From positions 209,025-273,024 of the forward strand of contig CAVQXJ010000020.1 in the NCBI GenBank assembly GCA_963717745.1: a stretch of DNA of 64,000 nt. Direction: 5' to 3'. Every line of letters starts with the position of its first letter. Position 1 is the first letter of the stretch. The DNA is from JACCXG01 sp963717745. GTDB taxonomy: Bacteria; Acidobacteriota; Vicinamibacteria; Vicinamibacterales; 2-12-FULL-66-21. The notes below the pieces were generated by a model. That model worked only from the letters and a program-made list of their open reading frames with translations, ran no database searches and was not told the origin of the DNA. The position numbers were made by a program, and so were the translations under genes. This document shows positions 16,588 through 26,718 of the stretch, in pieces.

Positions 16588-17121
16588 GTGCGAAAGAAGA
16601 GTCTAGCCATTGCAGTGATTGTGATTCTGGTGGTTGCCGTGACCGGCGGCGTGACCGGCCAGCAGCGGCCGGCGCCCTCCAAGGCGGCGACGTTGGACGA
16701 CCTGTTGGAGGAGCTGCGCGCGTTCCGGTCCGAATTGAGGGACTCGTCGGCCACCAGCTTGCGTGGGCAGTTGCTGCTCGCACGGCTCCAGCTTCAAGAG
16801 CAGCGAGTCAATACCATCTGGAGACAGTTGTCAGAAGTGGAAGACAAGCTTCAGTCGACCGAGAAAGAAGGTGCGGCGCCGGAGCACGTTCTCAAGCTCA
16901 TGGGCGTCCAACCTGGTGCTGATCCGCCCGCCCATATGGCGCCAATTATCGAAATGTTCAAAACCCAAATGGCTACTGCCGAAAGAGCGAATACGGACCT
17001 GAAGCAGCGCCAGGCCGATCTCACGCAACTGATGACGAACGAGCAATCCCGCTGGACCACACTGAACGCGGAAATCGAAGCGCTCGAGAAAGCGCTGACG
17101 GCGGTGCGGCCTCAACGCTGA
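16588..17121 (+). CDS. Small exported or anchored coiled-coil protein
   Basis: A 177-residue protein with no recognised family. GTG 16588 is preceded by AGGAGG with a five-base spacer, better than the in-frame ATG at 16564. Residues 4-22 form a signal or anchor (SLAIAVIVILVVAVTGGV), then mostly charged helix: LDDLLEELRAFRSELRD, LARLQLQEQRVNTIWRQL and a final RWTTLNAEIEALEKALTAV. It resembles periplasmic coiled-coil scaffolds of unknown role. The last 69 bp (17050-17118) recur at 59064-59132 with four differences, all synonymous. It ends eight bp from the convergent ADOP gene. Confidence 0.75.
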   Translation: MRKKSLAIAVIVILVVAVTGGVTGQQRPAPSKAATLDDLLEELRAFRSELRDSSATSLRGQLLLARLQLQEQRVNTIWRQLSEVEDKLQSTEKEGAAPEHVLKLMGVQPGADPPAHMAPIIEMFKTQMATAERANTDLKQRQADLTQLMTNEQSRWTTLNAEIEALEKALTAVRPQR

Positions 17122-17129
17122 AGGGGTTC

Positions 17130-19536
17130 TTAATCCGCGCGCAGTGAAATCATCGGGTCGACCCGTGAGGCTCGGCGCGCGGGTAGCCAGTTCGCCAGGA
17201 AGCCGGCGGCGCCAACCGCGGCAACGGCGATGGTGAGAATCAGCGCGTCGTACGGCGGCACGCCGAACAACAACGACGAGAGCAGTCGACCCGCACCGAT
17301 CGCGCCGGTAAGGCCGATTGCCACCCCGATCCCGATGATCGCGATGCTGCCCTTCAGAACCGCGCGCGAAATGTCGCGACGGCGCGCGCCGAGCGCGACG
17401 CGGATGCCAAGCTCGCGCGTGCGCTGCGACACCAGATAGGACGTCACGCCGTAGCTGCCGCCCAACGCCAGCAGCAGTGCGATCCCTGCGAACACCGCGA
17501 GCATCCACGAATACGCCGCCCGCAGCGTCAGGCTCAGCCTCATGCGCTCGTTCATCGTCCTCGCGTTGTAGGTCGGAAGTTCCGGATCCATGTCGCGCAC
17601 GATGGTGCGGACGGTGGGAATCAGCGCGGCCGGATCGACGGCCGTCTTGACCGCGAAGCTCATGGTCGACAGCACGATGCGCGGCAGCGGCAGGTACACC
17701 CCAGGCCGGGTGTCGCGCTCGAGGCCGTAGTGCTTCACGTCCGCCACGACCCCGACCACGGTGAGCCACGGCGCCTTCTCGCCCTGGCGCACCCGTTGCC
17801 CAATCGGATCTCTGCGGTCTGGCCACAGCGTGTTCGCAAAAGTCTCGTTGACGATGATGACGCTGGGTTGGTCCGCGCCTTCACGGCCGTCCTGATCAGT
17901 GAACACGCGTCCGCGCTGCAGCCTGATGCCCATTGATTGGAAATATCCCGGCGATGCGACCCGATTCAACACGACGGGGTTGGGCTCATCGGGCCGGCGC
18001 GGTGCGGCGCCTTCGGCGTGATAGAACATGCCCCAGTGGCAGTTGCTGATCGGTGCGCACGAGATGGTGCCGGCGTTGGTCACACCGGGCAGCTCGCGCA
18101 GGCGCGTTTCGAGCTGCTCGAAAAACGAAAGGCGCGCCGTGTTGTCGGCATAGGTGACTCCCGGCAGGGATACCGTGAAACTCATGACGCCGTTTGGATC
18201 GAATCCCGGGTCGACGTGTTTCACGCGATCGTAGGCGCGCACCAGCAGGCCGCCGCACACGAACATCAGCGACGCGAGCGCGAACTCCGCCACCACGAGC
18301 GCGCGGAGTGTGCGCCGACCGCGGATAGCGGGGGTCGAACCCGCGGTGTCTGATGCCACCGCGCTGCGCAGGTCCGCGTTCATCGCGTGCAGCGCCGGCG
18401 CCCAGCCGAAGAGAAGGGCAGAGACGGTGCACGTGCCGAGGGTGAAGATCACCATGCGGGCATCGAGCGTGAACGACGCCCATCGTGGCGCCTGGTCGGG
18501 CAGTGATTCGAGCAACAGCTGGATCGCCCCGGTGCCGATGACGAGTCCGAGGACGCCGCCCACGGCGGAGAGGGTCAGGTTCTCGACGAGGAGCTGCCGC
18601 AGCAAGCGGGTGCGGCTGGCCCCGACGGCGAGGCGGATCCCCATCTCACGCCGACGCGTCAGCGCGCGTGCCAGCATCATTGCGGCGACGTTCCCGCAGG
18701 CGACGATGAGCAACAGCGACACGGCCGCGCCGAGCGTGGAGACGATGGTGTCGTAGTCGCCGATGAGGTGCTGGCGCAAGTCGCGAACCAGTGGTGACAC
18801 GACTTGTTCTTTGTCGCGCGTGTCGAAGATCGGTTGATGGGCCCGCAGGAGATCGGCGGCACCCTGTGCAGCCGTGACTCCCGGCTTGAGCCGTCCGGCG
18901 CCTTCCAAGGAATAGTTGTTGAGAGCGTTCGGATCGCCTTGTTGTGGGGTCCACAAACGGACGCCGCCAGGGAAGTCCCCGCTCGGAGGCAGTACGCCGA
19001 TGATGGTGAACTGTCGGCCGTTGAGTCGAATCGTCTGCCCAAGCACGTCGGTCCGCCCGCCGAAGCGCTCGTGCCAGACAGACGTGCCAATCAGTGCGAC
19101 GGTAGGTCCGTTTGGCCGATCTTCTTCGGGGGTGAACATGCGTCCGATGACCGGCTCGATGCCGAGGACCCTGGCGTAGTCCGCGGATACTGACGCGCCG
19201 TCCATCCGATCGGCACCGTTCTCGGTGGCGACGTTGAACGATCGCCGGTTGAACGTGGCAATGGCTTCGAAGGCCTGCTGCGCTTTCTGCCATTGCGCAA
19301 AATCCGCATAGGTGATGCCCGTAGTCTCGAGGTTCCAACGCGGCGCAGTTTCGTTGAGGTAGACGAGCCGATCCGGCTCCGGGAATGGCAGCGGCTTGAG
19401 GAACAAGCCGTTGATCAGCGTGAACACCGCGACGGTGGCGCCGATCCCCAGCCCGAGCATCGCGACGACAATCGGCACTGCCGAGTTTCTGGTGGGTGAG
19501 CGCCCGCCATGCGTAACGGATATCAGAACCGATCAT
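17130..19536 (-). CDS. ADOP-family ABC transporter permease, frameshifted at the N-terminus
   Basis: The long frame (17130-19478, 782 residues) contains a first span (IVVAMLGLGIGATVAVF), a MacB periplasmic domain (VIGRMFTPEEDRPNG; LNGRQFTIIGVLPPSG), an FtsX core (LLLIVACGNVAAMMLARALTRRREMGIRLAVGASR), then a second periplasmic/FtsX module ending RRASRVDPMISLRAD. It has no start of its own. The expected beginning MIGSDIRYAWRALTHQ is read in another frame from ATG 19536, and the two meet at an AAA run near 19485. A small indel there would give about 800 residues. Unlike the other three ADOP genes it lacks the long cytoplasmic N-terminal domain. It is divergent from the PadR gene at 19856. Confidence 0.85.
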
Positions 19537-19809
19537 GATCGAATGCCTTTCCGCGGGCACGCCCACGCGGCCACGCTGGCGCCACCGGCGCCATTCCGTG
19601 GGACATGCCGTGCAAGATCACCTGCCGCGTGCAGCGACGCGTCCACGTTCCCGGGCCTCGGCCGGCCGCTGACGAAACTCAGACGAGATAACCCGCGACA
19701 AGGTTGGTTCCCGAATCGACGTTCTCGCCAGTGCCTTGGCGCGGACGACCTCGAGGTCCGCCGGCCCGCCCACATCAGTGTCCCCGCGGCTGCCGGCACT
19801 TTCCTTCTC
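19537..19809. other. Divergent intergenic region between ADOP permease and PadR
   Basis: Together with the PadR promoter to its right, about 320 bp lie between the two divergent genes. No coding sequence is convincing. A PadR dimer bound here could control both directions; no clear palindrome was found to support that. Confidence 0.35.
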
Positions 19810-19839
19810 TTTACATCCAACAGGAACGTGCCTTACACT
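19810..19839 (+). promoter_or_regulatory. Candidate promoter of the PadR/ADOP operon
   Basis: TTTACA (19810-19815) and TACACT (19834-19839) are separated by 18 bases, matching five and four of six consensus positions. The PadR ATG follows 16 bases after the -10, so the leader would be only about ten bases long and has no clear ribosome-binding site. Confidence 0.5.
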
Positions 19840-19855
19840 CCTCTAAGCAACCGAC

Positions 19856-20209
19856 ATGAGTCAGGAACGCCAGAGCAAATCGGACATTCTTCAAGGGACG
19901 CTGGACCTGATGGTCCTGCAGACGCTGGCGGTCATGGGACCCATGCACGGCTACGGGCTGGCGCGCCGCATCGAACAGCTCAGTGAGGACGCGATGCAGG
20001 TCAGCCAGGGGACCATTTATCTGTGCCTCGTCCGCCTGGTGCAGAAGGGCTGGATCAACGCGGACTGGGGTACCTCGGAGAACAACCGCAAGGCGAAGTT
20101 CTACTCGATCTCCAGAACGGGCCGTCAGCAGCTCGTCACGGAGACGCGGAATTGGGAGCGGGTCGCCGGCATCATCGGGAGGCTGCTCCAGCTCGGCACG
20201 CGGGGGTGA
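19856..20209 (+). CDS. PadR-family transcriptional regulator
   Basis: A 117-residue PadR protein. It shows SDILQGTLDLMVLQTLAVMGPMHGYGLARRI, then QVSQGTIYLCLVRLVQKGWI as recognition helix and wing entry, the wing RKAKFYSISRTGRQQL and a C-terminal dimerisation helix (NWERVAGIIGRLLQL). A Cys in IYLCLVRL replaces the usual Pro of IYPALxRL, a small departure from the family. The gap to the ADOP gene is three bases, so the pair is certainly co-transcribed. Confidence 0.92.
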   Translation: MSQERQSKSDILQGTLDLMVLQTLAVMGPMHGYGLARRIEQLSEDAMQVSQGTIYLCLVRLVQKGWINADWGTSENNRKAKFYSISRTGRQQLVTETRNWERVAGIIGRLLQLGTRG

Positions 20210-20212
20210 GAG

Positions 20213-22867
20213 ATGCTCGGCGCCCTGAGGGAACGGTGTGCGCGCATTCGCGCGTTTTTCAGCAACAGCGATCTCGATCGTGATTTCGCGGAAGAATTGC
20301 AATCACACGTCGCGATGCTCACCGAGGACAACGTCCGTCGCGGCATGGCACCCGATGAGGCGCGGCGCGCGGCATTGATTCGAGTGGGTGGCGCCGCATC
20401 CCTCCACCAGCGACATCGAGAGGCCCGCGGGCTGCCGGCCTTCGATACCCTCCTGCACGATCTGCGTTTCGCGTCGAGATTGCTCATCAAGGACCGCTGG
20501 TTTACCGCCGCCGTCGTGGTGGCCCTCGCGCTGGGTGTGGGCGTCAACACCACCGTGTTCACCGTCATCAATGGCTGGAACCTGCGCGATCTGCCGGTAG
20601 ACGAGCCCGGGCGCCTCATGCATCTGGGGACCCGTGATGCGCAAGGACGCACCCGTGGCGTGTCGTACCTGGATTTTCTCGACTGGCGGGATGGATCGCG
20701 CACGTTCACCGGCCTGGCGGCGTACGCCGACACGAGCGTGAACCTCGGGGTGGAGGGCCGTCCTGCCGCTCATTTGGCAGGCTGCTTCGTCTCCGCCAAC
20801 GCGTTCAGCGTCCTTCGCGAGCATCCGATCGTGGGGCGCGACTTTCGGCCGGAGGATGATCGGCTGGGCGCGGCCCCGGTGATCATCATCGGCCACGGCG
20901 TGTGGACCGAGCGGTTTGGCGCGGACCCGTCAGCCATTGGCCGCACCATTCGCGTCAACGGTGCGCCCGCCACCATCATCGGCGTCATGCCGCCAGGCTT
21001 CAGGTTCCCGTATCTCGCGGATGTCTGGCAGCCGCTCGCACAGATGCCCGATCTCGCGGCGCAGCCACGTGACGCCCGTGCCATCGGCGTCTTTGGCCGA
21101 CTGGCGGATGGGGTCACGCTGGCGCAGGCGCGCGCTGAGCTGTCCGCCCTCGCGGCGGCACTTGCGGGGCAGTTCCCCGCGAGCAATCAGGGCATCGACG
21201 GCACGGTGGTGAAGTTCACGGAGCAGTACTTCGGGACCATTACCGACGGGCCGCCACTCATCGTCATGGTCGCCGTCGGCTTCGTCCTGCTGATCGCCTG
21301 CGCGAACGCGGCTAACCTGCTTCTCGCGCGGGCCGCCTCCCGCGCGCCCGAGATCTCGCTGCGCCGCGCGCTCGGCGCCTCCCGAGGACGGATTGTTCGC
21401 CAGCTGTTTGTCGAGAGCCTGCTGCTGGCGGGACTCGCCGGCGTGTTCGGGTTGCTCCTCGCCTGGCCCCTCACGGGGGCGATCGCCACGGAAACAGCGG
21501 ATTTCGACCTGCCGTACTGGGCTCACATCACGTTCGATGGACGCGTGTTCGGGTTCGTGGCGACGATCTGCGTTGGGACCGCAATGGTCTTCGGCCTGGC
21601 GCCCGCGTGGAAACTGTCGCGTTCAGGGGCGGCCGAGAGGCTCCGGGAAGCCGCCCGCACCACGAGCCGCGACCAGCGCTCACAGCGGTGGATGCGAGGC
21701 TTGCTCGTTTGTGAGATCGCTCTCAGCGTCATCCTTCTCGCCAGCGCAGGCCTGCTGATTCGGAGCGCAAGGATCCTGTACGCCGCGGATCAGGCGATCG
21801 ATGTGTCGAATCTCGTGACCGCGCGCCTGTCGCTGCCGCCTGGACAGTACGGCTCCCCACAAGAGCGAATCGCCTTCTACGATCAGCTGGAGTTGCGGCT
21901 CGCCTCCATTCCGTCGATCGCATCGGCGGCAATCGGGACAGCGTTGCCGTTCTTCGGCGCCACGAGGCGCGGCGTGGCGCTCGACACTGATCTCGACCCG
22001 GCTGCGTCCGGCACGCGATCGGCTCAAACGCTCGCGATCGGATTGCGGTACTTCGAGACGCTCGGATTGTCCCTGCAGCGCGGGCGCTCGTTCGATGGGC
22101 GCGACGGCCTTCCAGGTCAGGCGACCGTCATCGTGAATGAGCGGTTCGTGACGATGTATTTGTCGGGGCGGGATGCGATCGGCCGACGCATCCGGCTGAT
22201 CGGCAGCGGCTCGACCCGTGCCTCATCGGCCCCGATGACCATCGTCGGCGTCGCACCGTCGGTTCGTCACACCCCTGCCACGGACACGAGCCCTGCTGTC
22301 TACCTGCCGTGGCGTGGCCAGCCACCCGCGACCATGGAGATCATGTTGCGGAGCAGACGCGACAACGGTGCGTCAGTGTCCCTGTTGCGGGAAGAAGTGC
22401 GAACACTCGACGCCGACGTTCCCCTTTACAACGTCTCGACGCTCGAGCGGCTGTCGCAGCAGTCACGCTGGACCCAGCGTGCGCTCAGCTCCATGCTCGG
22501 ACTGTTCGCAGCCATCGCGACACTGCTGTCGGCGATGGGACTCTACGCCGTCACGACCTACAGCATCTCGCGGCGGACGTCCGAGATCGGGATTCGGATG
22601 GCGCTCGGGGCACAGCGGCGGCAAGTATCGTGGCTGTTTCTCAGGGGCACGCTCGTGCACGTCGGCCTCGGCCTCACGATCGGCGTGGCCGGCGCGGTCG
22701 CCGTGGGGCAGGTGCTGCGCGGAGTGCTCGTGCAAACGAGCGCGCTCGACCCCGTCACCTTTGCAAGCGTGGTCGTGCTGCTGGCGGTGGTCGCCGTGGT
22801 TGCCTGCCTGGTGCCGACGTGGCGTGCATCAGCGCTGGACCCTGTCGTCGCACTCCGGCGCGACTAA
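20213..22867 (+). CDS. ADOP-family ABC transporter permease
   Basis: A full-length 884-residue ADOP permease. A cytoplasmic helical domain (residues 1-85; DFAEELQSHVAMLTEDN, PDEARRAALIRVGG) precedes span 1 (AAVVVALALGVGVNTTVF). The first MacB periplasmic domain follows (VNGAPATIIGVMPPGF), then FtsX helices (VGFVLLIACANAANLLLARAASRAPEISLRRALGASRGRIVRQL). The second module ends with SEIGIRMALGAQRRQVSWL and ALDPVVALRRD. The protein probably couples to an ABC ATPase encoded elsewhere, moving or sensing substrates across the inner membrane and periplasm as MacB does. It is controlled by the PadR gene just upstream. Confidence 0.92.
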   Translation: MLGALRERCARIRAFFSNSDLDRDFAEELQSHVAMLTEDNVRRGMAPDEARRAALIRVGGAASLHQRHREARGLPAFDTLLHDLRFASRLLIKDRWFTAAVVVALALGVGVNTTVFTVINGWNLRDLPVDEPGRLMHLGTRDAQGRTRGVSYLDFLDWRDGSRTFTGLAAYADTSVNLGVEGRPAAHLAGCFVSANAFSVLREHPIVGRDFRPEDDRLGAAPVIIIGHGVWTERFGADPSAIGRTIRVNGAPATIIGVMPPGFRFPYLADVWQPLAQMPDLAAQPRDARAIGVFGRLADGVTLAQARAELSALAAALAGQFPASNQGIDGTVVKFTEQYFGTITDGPPLIVMVAVGFVLLIACANAANLLLARAASRAPEISLRRALGASRGRIVRQLFVESLLLAGLAGVFGLLLAWPLTGAIATETADFDLPYWAHITFDGRVFGFVATICVGTAMVFGLAPAWKLSRSGAAERLREAARTTSRDQRSQRWMRGLLVCEIALSVILLASAGLLIRSARILYAADQAIDVSNLVTARLSLPPGQYGSPQERIAFYDQLELRLASIPSIASAAIGTALPFFGATRRGVALDTDLDPAASGTRSAQTLAIGLRYFETLGLSLQRGRSFDGRDGLPGQATVIVNERFVTMYLSGRDAIGRRIRLIGSGSTRASSAPMTIVGVAPSVRHTPATDTSPAVYLPWRGQPPATMEIMLRSRRDNGASVSLLREEVRTLDADVPLYNVSTLERLSQQSRWTQRALSSMLGLFAAIATLLSAMGLYAVTTYSISRRTSEIGIRMALGAQRRQVSWLFLRGTLVHVGLGLTIGVAGAVAVGQVLRGVLVQTSALDPVTFASVVVLLAVVAVVACLVPTWRASALDPVVALRRD

Positions 22868-22910
22868 TCCTCGTCCTGGCGGGCCGCCCGCCTTCGGCTG
22901 GAGAGTCGAC

Positions 22911-23870
22911 ATGTGGCGTTGGACGTCGCGCGTTCTCATCGGTCTGTGCGCCGGGCTCATCGTGGCGGGATGTTCTGGCGCCACATTTCAGTGGTTCTCG
23001 ACGCGCAAGGAGCTGGCGGAGACGCCAGCGCCGGGACGGCTCGTGGACGTCGGAGGGCACAGACTGCATATCTGGTGCACCGGCGCGGGCGAGCCGTCGG
23101 TGATTCTCGAGACCGGGTTGGGAGGGTCGACCGTTGGATGGGGCTTCGTCCAGCCTGAGGTCGCCCGATTCACGCGGGTCTGCTCGTACGACCGGGCTGG
23201 GCTCGGTTACAGCGATCCGGGACCGTCGCCGCGCACGACACGCCGCACCGCTCGCGAGCTCGAGCAACTGCTCGACCGCAGCGGCATTGCCGGCCCCTGG
23301 GTTCTTGTCGGCGCCTCTTCGGGTGGTTTCACCGCGCGTCTCGTCGCGTCTGAACGTTCCGAGCGCGTCGCCGGTCTCGTGCTGGTCGATGCGTCGCACG
23401 AAGAACAGGCGCATGACATTCCTCGGCTTGCGCCGTTGGTGCCGTTTCTCTCGTCGGTCGGAGTGCTTCGACTGCTCGGCGTATCGTTCGGCCCAGCTCC
23501 AGAGTCGGTGGCGCCGTCAGTCCGGGGATTCGCGCGTGCGACGAAGTTCCGTGCCGCCGGACACCAGGCGGCCGCGGACGAAATCATCCATATCCAGGAG
23601 AGTGCCGCAGAGGTCAGGAGCACTCGGCGTGAGCTGACGATTCCGCTGATAGTCGTGACGGGTGCTCGAGGTGCCGACGAGACATGGCGACACTTGCAAC
23701 GCGACCAGGTTGGACTGTCGAAACGGGGCTGCCAAATCATTGCGGACCAAGCCGGCCATGTTGTCGCCCTCCAACAGCCAGGGGTCGTTGTGGAGGCGAT
23801 CCGCGCGATCGTGGAGACGGCGAGAGGGCGGAACGACGTGGCCCTCTGTGCGCGCCCCGGGGCCGGTTGA
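22911..23870 (+). CDS. Alpha/beta hydrolase lipoprotein
   Basis: A 319-residue alpha/beta hydrolase. The N-terminus MWRWTSRVLIGLCAGLIVAGC ends in a lipobox (VAGC), so it is probably anchored as a lipoprotein. The fold is clear: VDVGGHRLHIWCTGAG with an oxyanion strand VILETGLGGST, then YDRAGLGYSDPGPSPRT, nucleophile S136 in GASSGG, GLVLVDASHEEQ, and H283 in DQAGHVV. The catalytic acid is not certain. The similarity is to esterases and epoxide or haloalkane hydrolases; the substrate is unknown. It follows the ADOP gene by 43 bp on the same strand and may be in that operon. Confidence 0.87.
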   Translation: MWRWTSRVLIGLCAGLIVAGCSGATFQWFSTRKELAETPAPGRLVDVGGHRLHIWCTGAGEPSVILETGLGGSTVGWGFVQPEVARFTRVCSYDRAGLGYSDPGPSPRTTRRTARELEQLLDRSGIAGPWVLVGASSGGFTARLVASERSERVAGLVLVDASHEEQAHDIPRLAPLVPFLSSVGVLRLLGVSFGPAPESVAPSVRGFARATKFRAAGHQAAADEIIHIQESAAEVRSTRRELTIPLIVVTGARGADETWRHLQRDQVGLSKRGCQIIADQAGHVVALQQPGVVVEAIRAIVETARGRNDVALCARPGAG

Positions 23871-23878
23871 CGTGCCGC

Positions 23879-24175
23879 CTGGAGGGCATTGTTGATACGC
23901 TGTCCCCATCCGAACCACTGTCGCTCGAATCGTTGCTGGAGCTCCAGCCTGCACCGGCGCCGGCGCCACCGCTGGCGCCTCCCCCAAACATCGAGGCCGA
24001 GTGGCGGAAGGAACTGCCGTGCGAGGAGTGGCCGGACGATCCGGCATCTGACCACGTCTGCGAGTCCTCCCTCCAAACCTTCTTTCGGGTGTCGCGGACG
24101 CGACCGCCGCCACCACACGACGAAGAAGGCGACCACGATGGCGGCAAACGGCAGCCAGTCAAGCAGCATCAGCAC
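23879..24175 (-). CDS. Small membrane protein with Gly/Ser-rich tail, probably frameshifted
   Basis: GTG 24175 (or ATG 24169) begins five bases after the stop of the upstream gene. It reads a single membrane span (LPFAAIVVAFFVVWW) followed by RRSRPRHP. Near 24060 the sense appears to move to another frame, which gives a Ser/His stretch and a Gly-rich tail (MFGGGASGGAGAGAGW) like that of many small membrane proteins. The exact end is uncertain because the second frame runs on into the antisense of the hydrolase gene. No function can be given. Confidence 0.4.
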
Positions 24176-24180
24176 GTGGA

Positions 24181-24681
24181 CTAGCGCAGTTTCGGCGCAA
24201 GCAGCTTGGCCAGCGTCAGCACTTCGCCACGAAGTTTGTCCCCGGCCTGCTTGGGTTCGCCATTCCAGATCGTCATCGAACGAGCGCCGACCCGCACGTA
24301 GATGCGAGCGTCCCAGTAGTAGGCGTCGTCGCCGACGCCGCTCACGGCCTCGGGCCGCTTGCCCTCGTCCGTCAGGAGCTTTCTGAACTGATCGAAGCCG
24401 GCCTTCGAGGTCGTCGCAACCGACACCGTGATTGAGCCGCCGGCACCGGCCGTGAAGCGACAGGACGTGCCGGACTGTTCCTGGCGCTGACGTGACCGTC
24501 CGAATGGCCGGCCGAGTGCCTTTTCCAGTTCCTCAACGGAAAGCAGGGAACACGCGTCGGGCGCCGCGGTCTGCGCACTGAGCCGGACGCCGACCGCGAT
24601 GTCGAGGGCAACATCCCCGGCCCCGATTCCGACCACGATGACCAGCAAGAGCGACACGAGCTTCAAGGCGTGCTTCAGCAA
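24181..24681 (-). CDS. Exported protein of unknown function
   Basis: A 166-residue protein when started at TTG 24681, which has AGGAGG five bases upstream and opens directly into a signal peptide (ALKLVSLLLVIVVGIGAG). The in-frame ATG further upstream at 24783 lacks a site and adds 34 residues of doubtful sense. The mature part resembles small periplasmic proteins with an ACSLLSVEELEKALGRPF opening, a TSCRF strand (two cysteines that could form a disulfide), SVATTSKAGFDQFRKLL, and GVGDDAYYWDARIYVRVG. That pattern is common in DUF3558-like lipoproteins, but assignment is not secure. Confidence 0.68.
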   Translation of the reverse strand: MLKHALKLVSLLLVIVVGIGAGDVALDIAVGVRLSAQTAAPDACSLLSVEELEKALGRPFGRSRQRQEQSGTSCRFTAGAGGSITVSVATTSKAGFDQFRKLLTDEGKRPEAVSGVGDDAYYWDARIYVRVGARSMTIWNGEPKQAGDKLRGEVLTLAKLLAPKLR

Positions 24682-24869
24682 AAAGGCCTCCTGGTTCCCG
24701 GCTGACACGCCGCCGATTCGCTCGAGTCCTGGTGCGCCTATTCGGGAGCGAGAGCTCACGTCGGGTGTACAGGCGGCGGACATTCTATCCTTGCTCCCGC
24801 TCAGCTTGCATCGTCGGCGTCGATCCCTTAGGGTCTAGGGCACCCCTGCGATTCTCGGAGGCAAGACCT

Positions 24870-26216
24870 ATGGCGCACCCCCTGGCGCAGGCCGGGCGTG
24901 TGCTCGCGATCGCGCTGATTTTCACGACCCGCGCGTTCGCCGCAACGCTTTACGTCTCTCCCGCCGGCAACGACACAAGCCCGGGCACGCTCGCAGCTCC
25001 ATTGGCCACCCCCGGCAGGGCCCTGGCGCTGGCGGCTGCCGGCGACACCGTCCTGCTGCGATCGGGCACCTACTCGATCACGAAATCGCTCACTATCACC
25101 CAGGCCGGATTGGTGTTTCGCTCGTACCCGGGCGAGTGGGCGCGTATCGTGGCCGGAACGACAGACCTCACGAACCTGACGAGCGTGGTGGTGGTCTACG
25201 CGAGCCGGGTCGTCGTCGTGGACCTGGAGCTCCAGGGCGCCTCGTATTACGGCATAAAGCTGGACGACCGCGACGGTCCGCAGAGCGGCATCGTCATCCG
25301 TGGCGTGAAGATTCATCACACCGGCCGCGACGGCATCAAAACCCAGAGCTCCGACGGCGTGTTGATCGAACTGTGCGAAATCGCGTCGACCGGCGTGCGC
25401 GATGCGAGCAATGCCGAGGGCATAGACGTGATGGGGTCGCGTGGCGCGATTGTGCGCCACAACTACGTGCACGACATCGCCACCACCGGGATCTTCGTCA
25501 AGGCTGGCACGCGGCAGGCCGTCGTCGAGTCCAATCGCGTCGAACGCACCGGGCACGCGGGCATCCTGCTCGGATCGGAAAGCGCTGGCGAGTACATGCG
25601 AGACGGCGCTCTCTACGAGGCCATCGATTCGGTCGCGCGGAACAACATCGTCTCCGATACGGGAATGGCTGGCCTCGGTTCGATCGCCGGGGACAACGTG
25701 CGGTTCGAGCACAATACGGTGATCAACGCCGCCCGCTCCGGCCAGGCGGTGTTTCGCGCGGCGGCAAACGGGTACAACACCGCGCCACGCAACATCGTGC
25801 TGAAGAACAACGTGCTGGTCCTCGCGCCCTCGAGCAGCCGGCCGATGATTCACCTGAACAACTACGCGGGGGCGATCGCTTCCGACTCGAACGCGTGGTT
25901 CAGCCCGAATGGGCGATATGGCTTCTGGCGTGATTCGACGAGTGGTCCGAACAGCTACTGGACCAGCCTCGACCAGTGGCGGGCCGGCACGAACGCCGAT
26001 CGCCGATCGCACGTGATCGACCCGCAGGTCGATGCGGCCGATCTCTATCGGCTCCGTCCCGGAAGCCCGGCGGTTGACATTGGAGAAGCCCTCGCGGAAG
26101 TTGCGGTCGACTATTCCGGCACGCCCCGCCCGATAGGAGCGGCGGTCGACATCGGCGCACACGAGGCTGCGGTGCGGGCGCTGCCGGCACCGACCGGGTT
26201 CCGCATCGTGCGCTGA
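24870..26216 (+). CDS. Secreted right-handed beta-helix protein
   Basis: A 448-residue exported protein. ATG 24870 follows GGAGG by eight bases. The signal peptide ends near TRAFAATLYVSPAGND, the usual opening of DUF1565 / pectate-lyase-like beta-helix proteins (TLAAPLATPGRALALAAAGDTVLLRSG). About ten coils follow with repeats such as GIVIRGVKIHHTGRDGIK, AIVRHNYVHDIATTGIFV, and VRFEHNTVINA. The end contains the choice-of-anchor-Q block: LRPGSPAVDIGE and AAVDIGAHE. Such proteins bind or cleave acidic polysaccharides. No Asp/Lys/Arg active-site set is obvious, so lyase activity is only possible. Confidence 0.87.
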   Translation: MAHPLAQAGRVLAIALIFTTRAFAATLYVSPAGNDTSPGTLAAPLATPGRALALAAAGDTVLLRSGTYSITKSLTITQAGLVFRSYPGEWARIVAGTTDLTNLTSVVVVYASRVVVVDLELQGASYYGIKLDDRDGPQSGIVIRGVKIHHTGRDGIKTQSSDGVLIELCEIASTGVRDASNAEGIDVMGSRGAIVRHNYVHDIATTGIFVKAGTRQAVVESNRVERTGHAGILLGSESAGEYMRDGALYEAIDSVARNNIVSDTGMAGLGSIAGDNVRFEHNTVINAARSGQAVFRAAANGYNTAPRNIVLKNNVLVLAPSSSRPMIHLNNYAGAIASDSNAWFSPNGRYGFWRDSTSGPNSYWTSLDQWRAGTNADRRSHVIDPQVDAADLYRLRPGSPAVDIGEALAEVAVDYSGTPRPIGAAVDIGAHEAAVRALPAPTGFRIVR

Positions 26217-26371
26217 GAGCGCGCCCCTGACGTGCCCATCCTCGGCAGGGACCGGCACGCGAATGGCGTTCACGGTCCCGGTGCGGTGAGGCCGAAACGC
26301 GCGACACGGCCGAGTGTCGCGTCCCCGCAGTCCTGTTACATTCGGCCGGCGCTGCATCCCGGGGCGCGGCG

Positions 26372-26644
26372 TTGCTCGTCGGTTGCATACCGGTATGCGC
26401 CCTCCTCGCGCCTTGCGCGCCGGGCGCATCGCCACGCTTGATCGCCGAGGCGATTCAGATCGTGGCCATCACGAGCGAGGGGCTGGACAAGGCGACGCTG
26501 AAGGGGCCGGCCATTGCCACGTTCGCCTCGCAGCAGCAGGAGTCCGGCGAGGCGGTGTTCGCGCCGAACCTCACCGGGACCGTGAAGGATGTGCTCGCTC
26601 CCAACGCTGCGGTGTTCATCGTGATCAAGAACGCACTGGAATAG
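26372..26644 (+). CDS. Possible small secreted protein, unrecognised
   Basis: A 90-codon frame with a hydrophobic Cys-containing start (VGCIPVCALLAPCAPG), then a well-behaved mature segment (AIQIVAITSEGLDKATLKG; NAAVFIVIKNALE). The second half reads like real protein, but no family is recognised and no clear ribosome-binding site is present. It may be the end of a larger decayed gene. Confidence 0.3.
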   Translation: MLVGCIPVCALLAPCAPGASPRLIAEAIQIVAITSEGLDKATLKGPAIATFASQQQESGEAVFAPNLTGTVKDVLAPNAAVFIVIKNALE

Positions 26645-26718
26645 CCTTCACGCGTGCTCGAGGCGCAGCCGGGCGGGCGACCGCGGTCATCCTCCGGCAC
26701 CTTGGCACCTTCCGTCCT

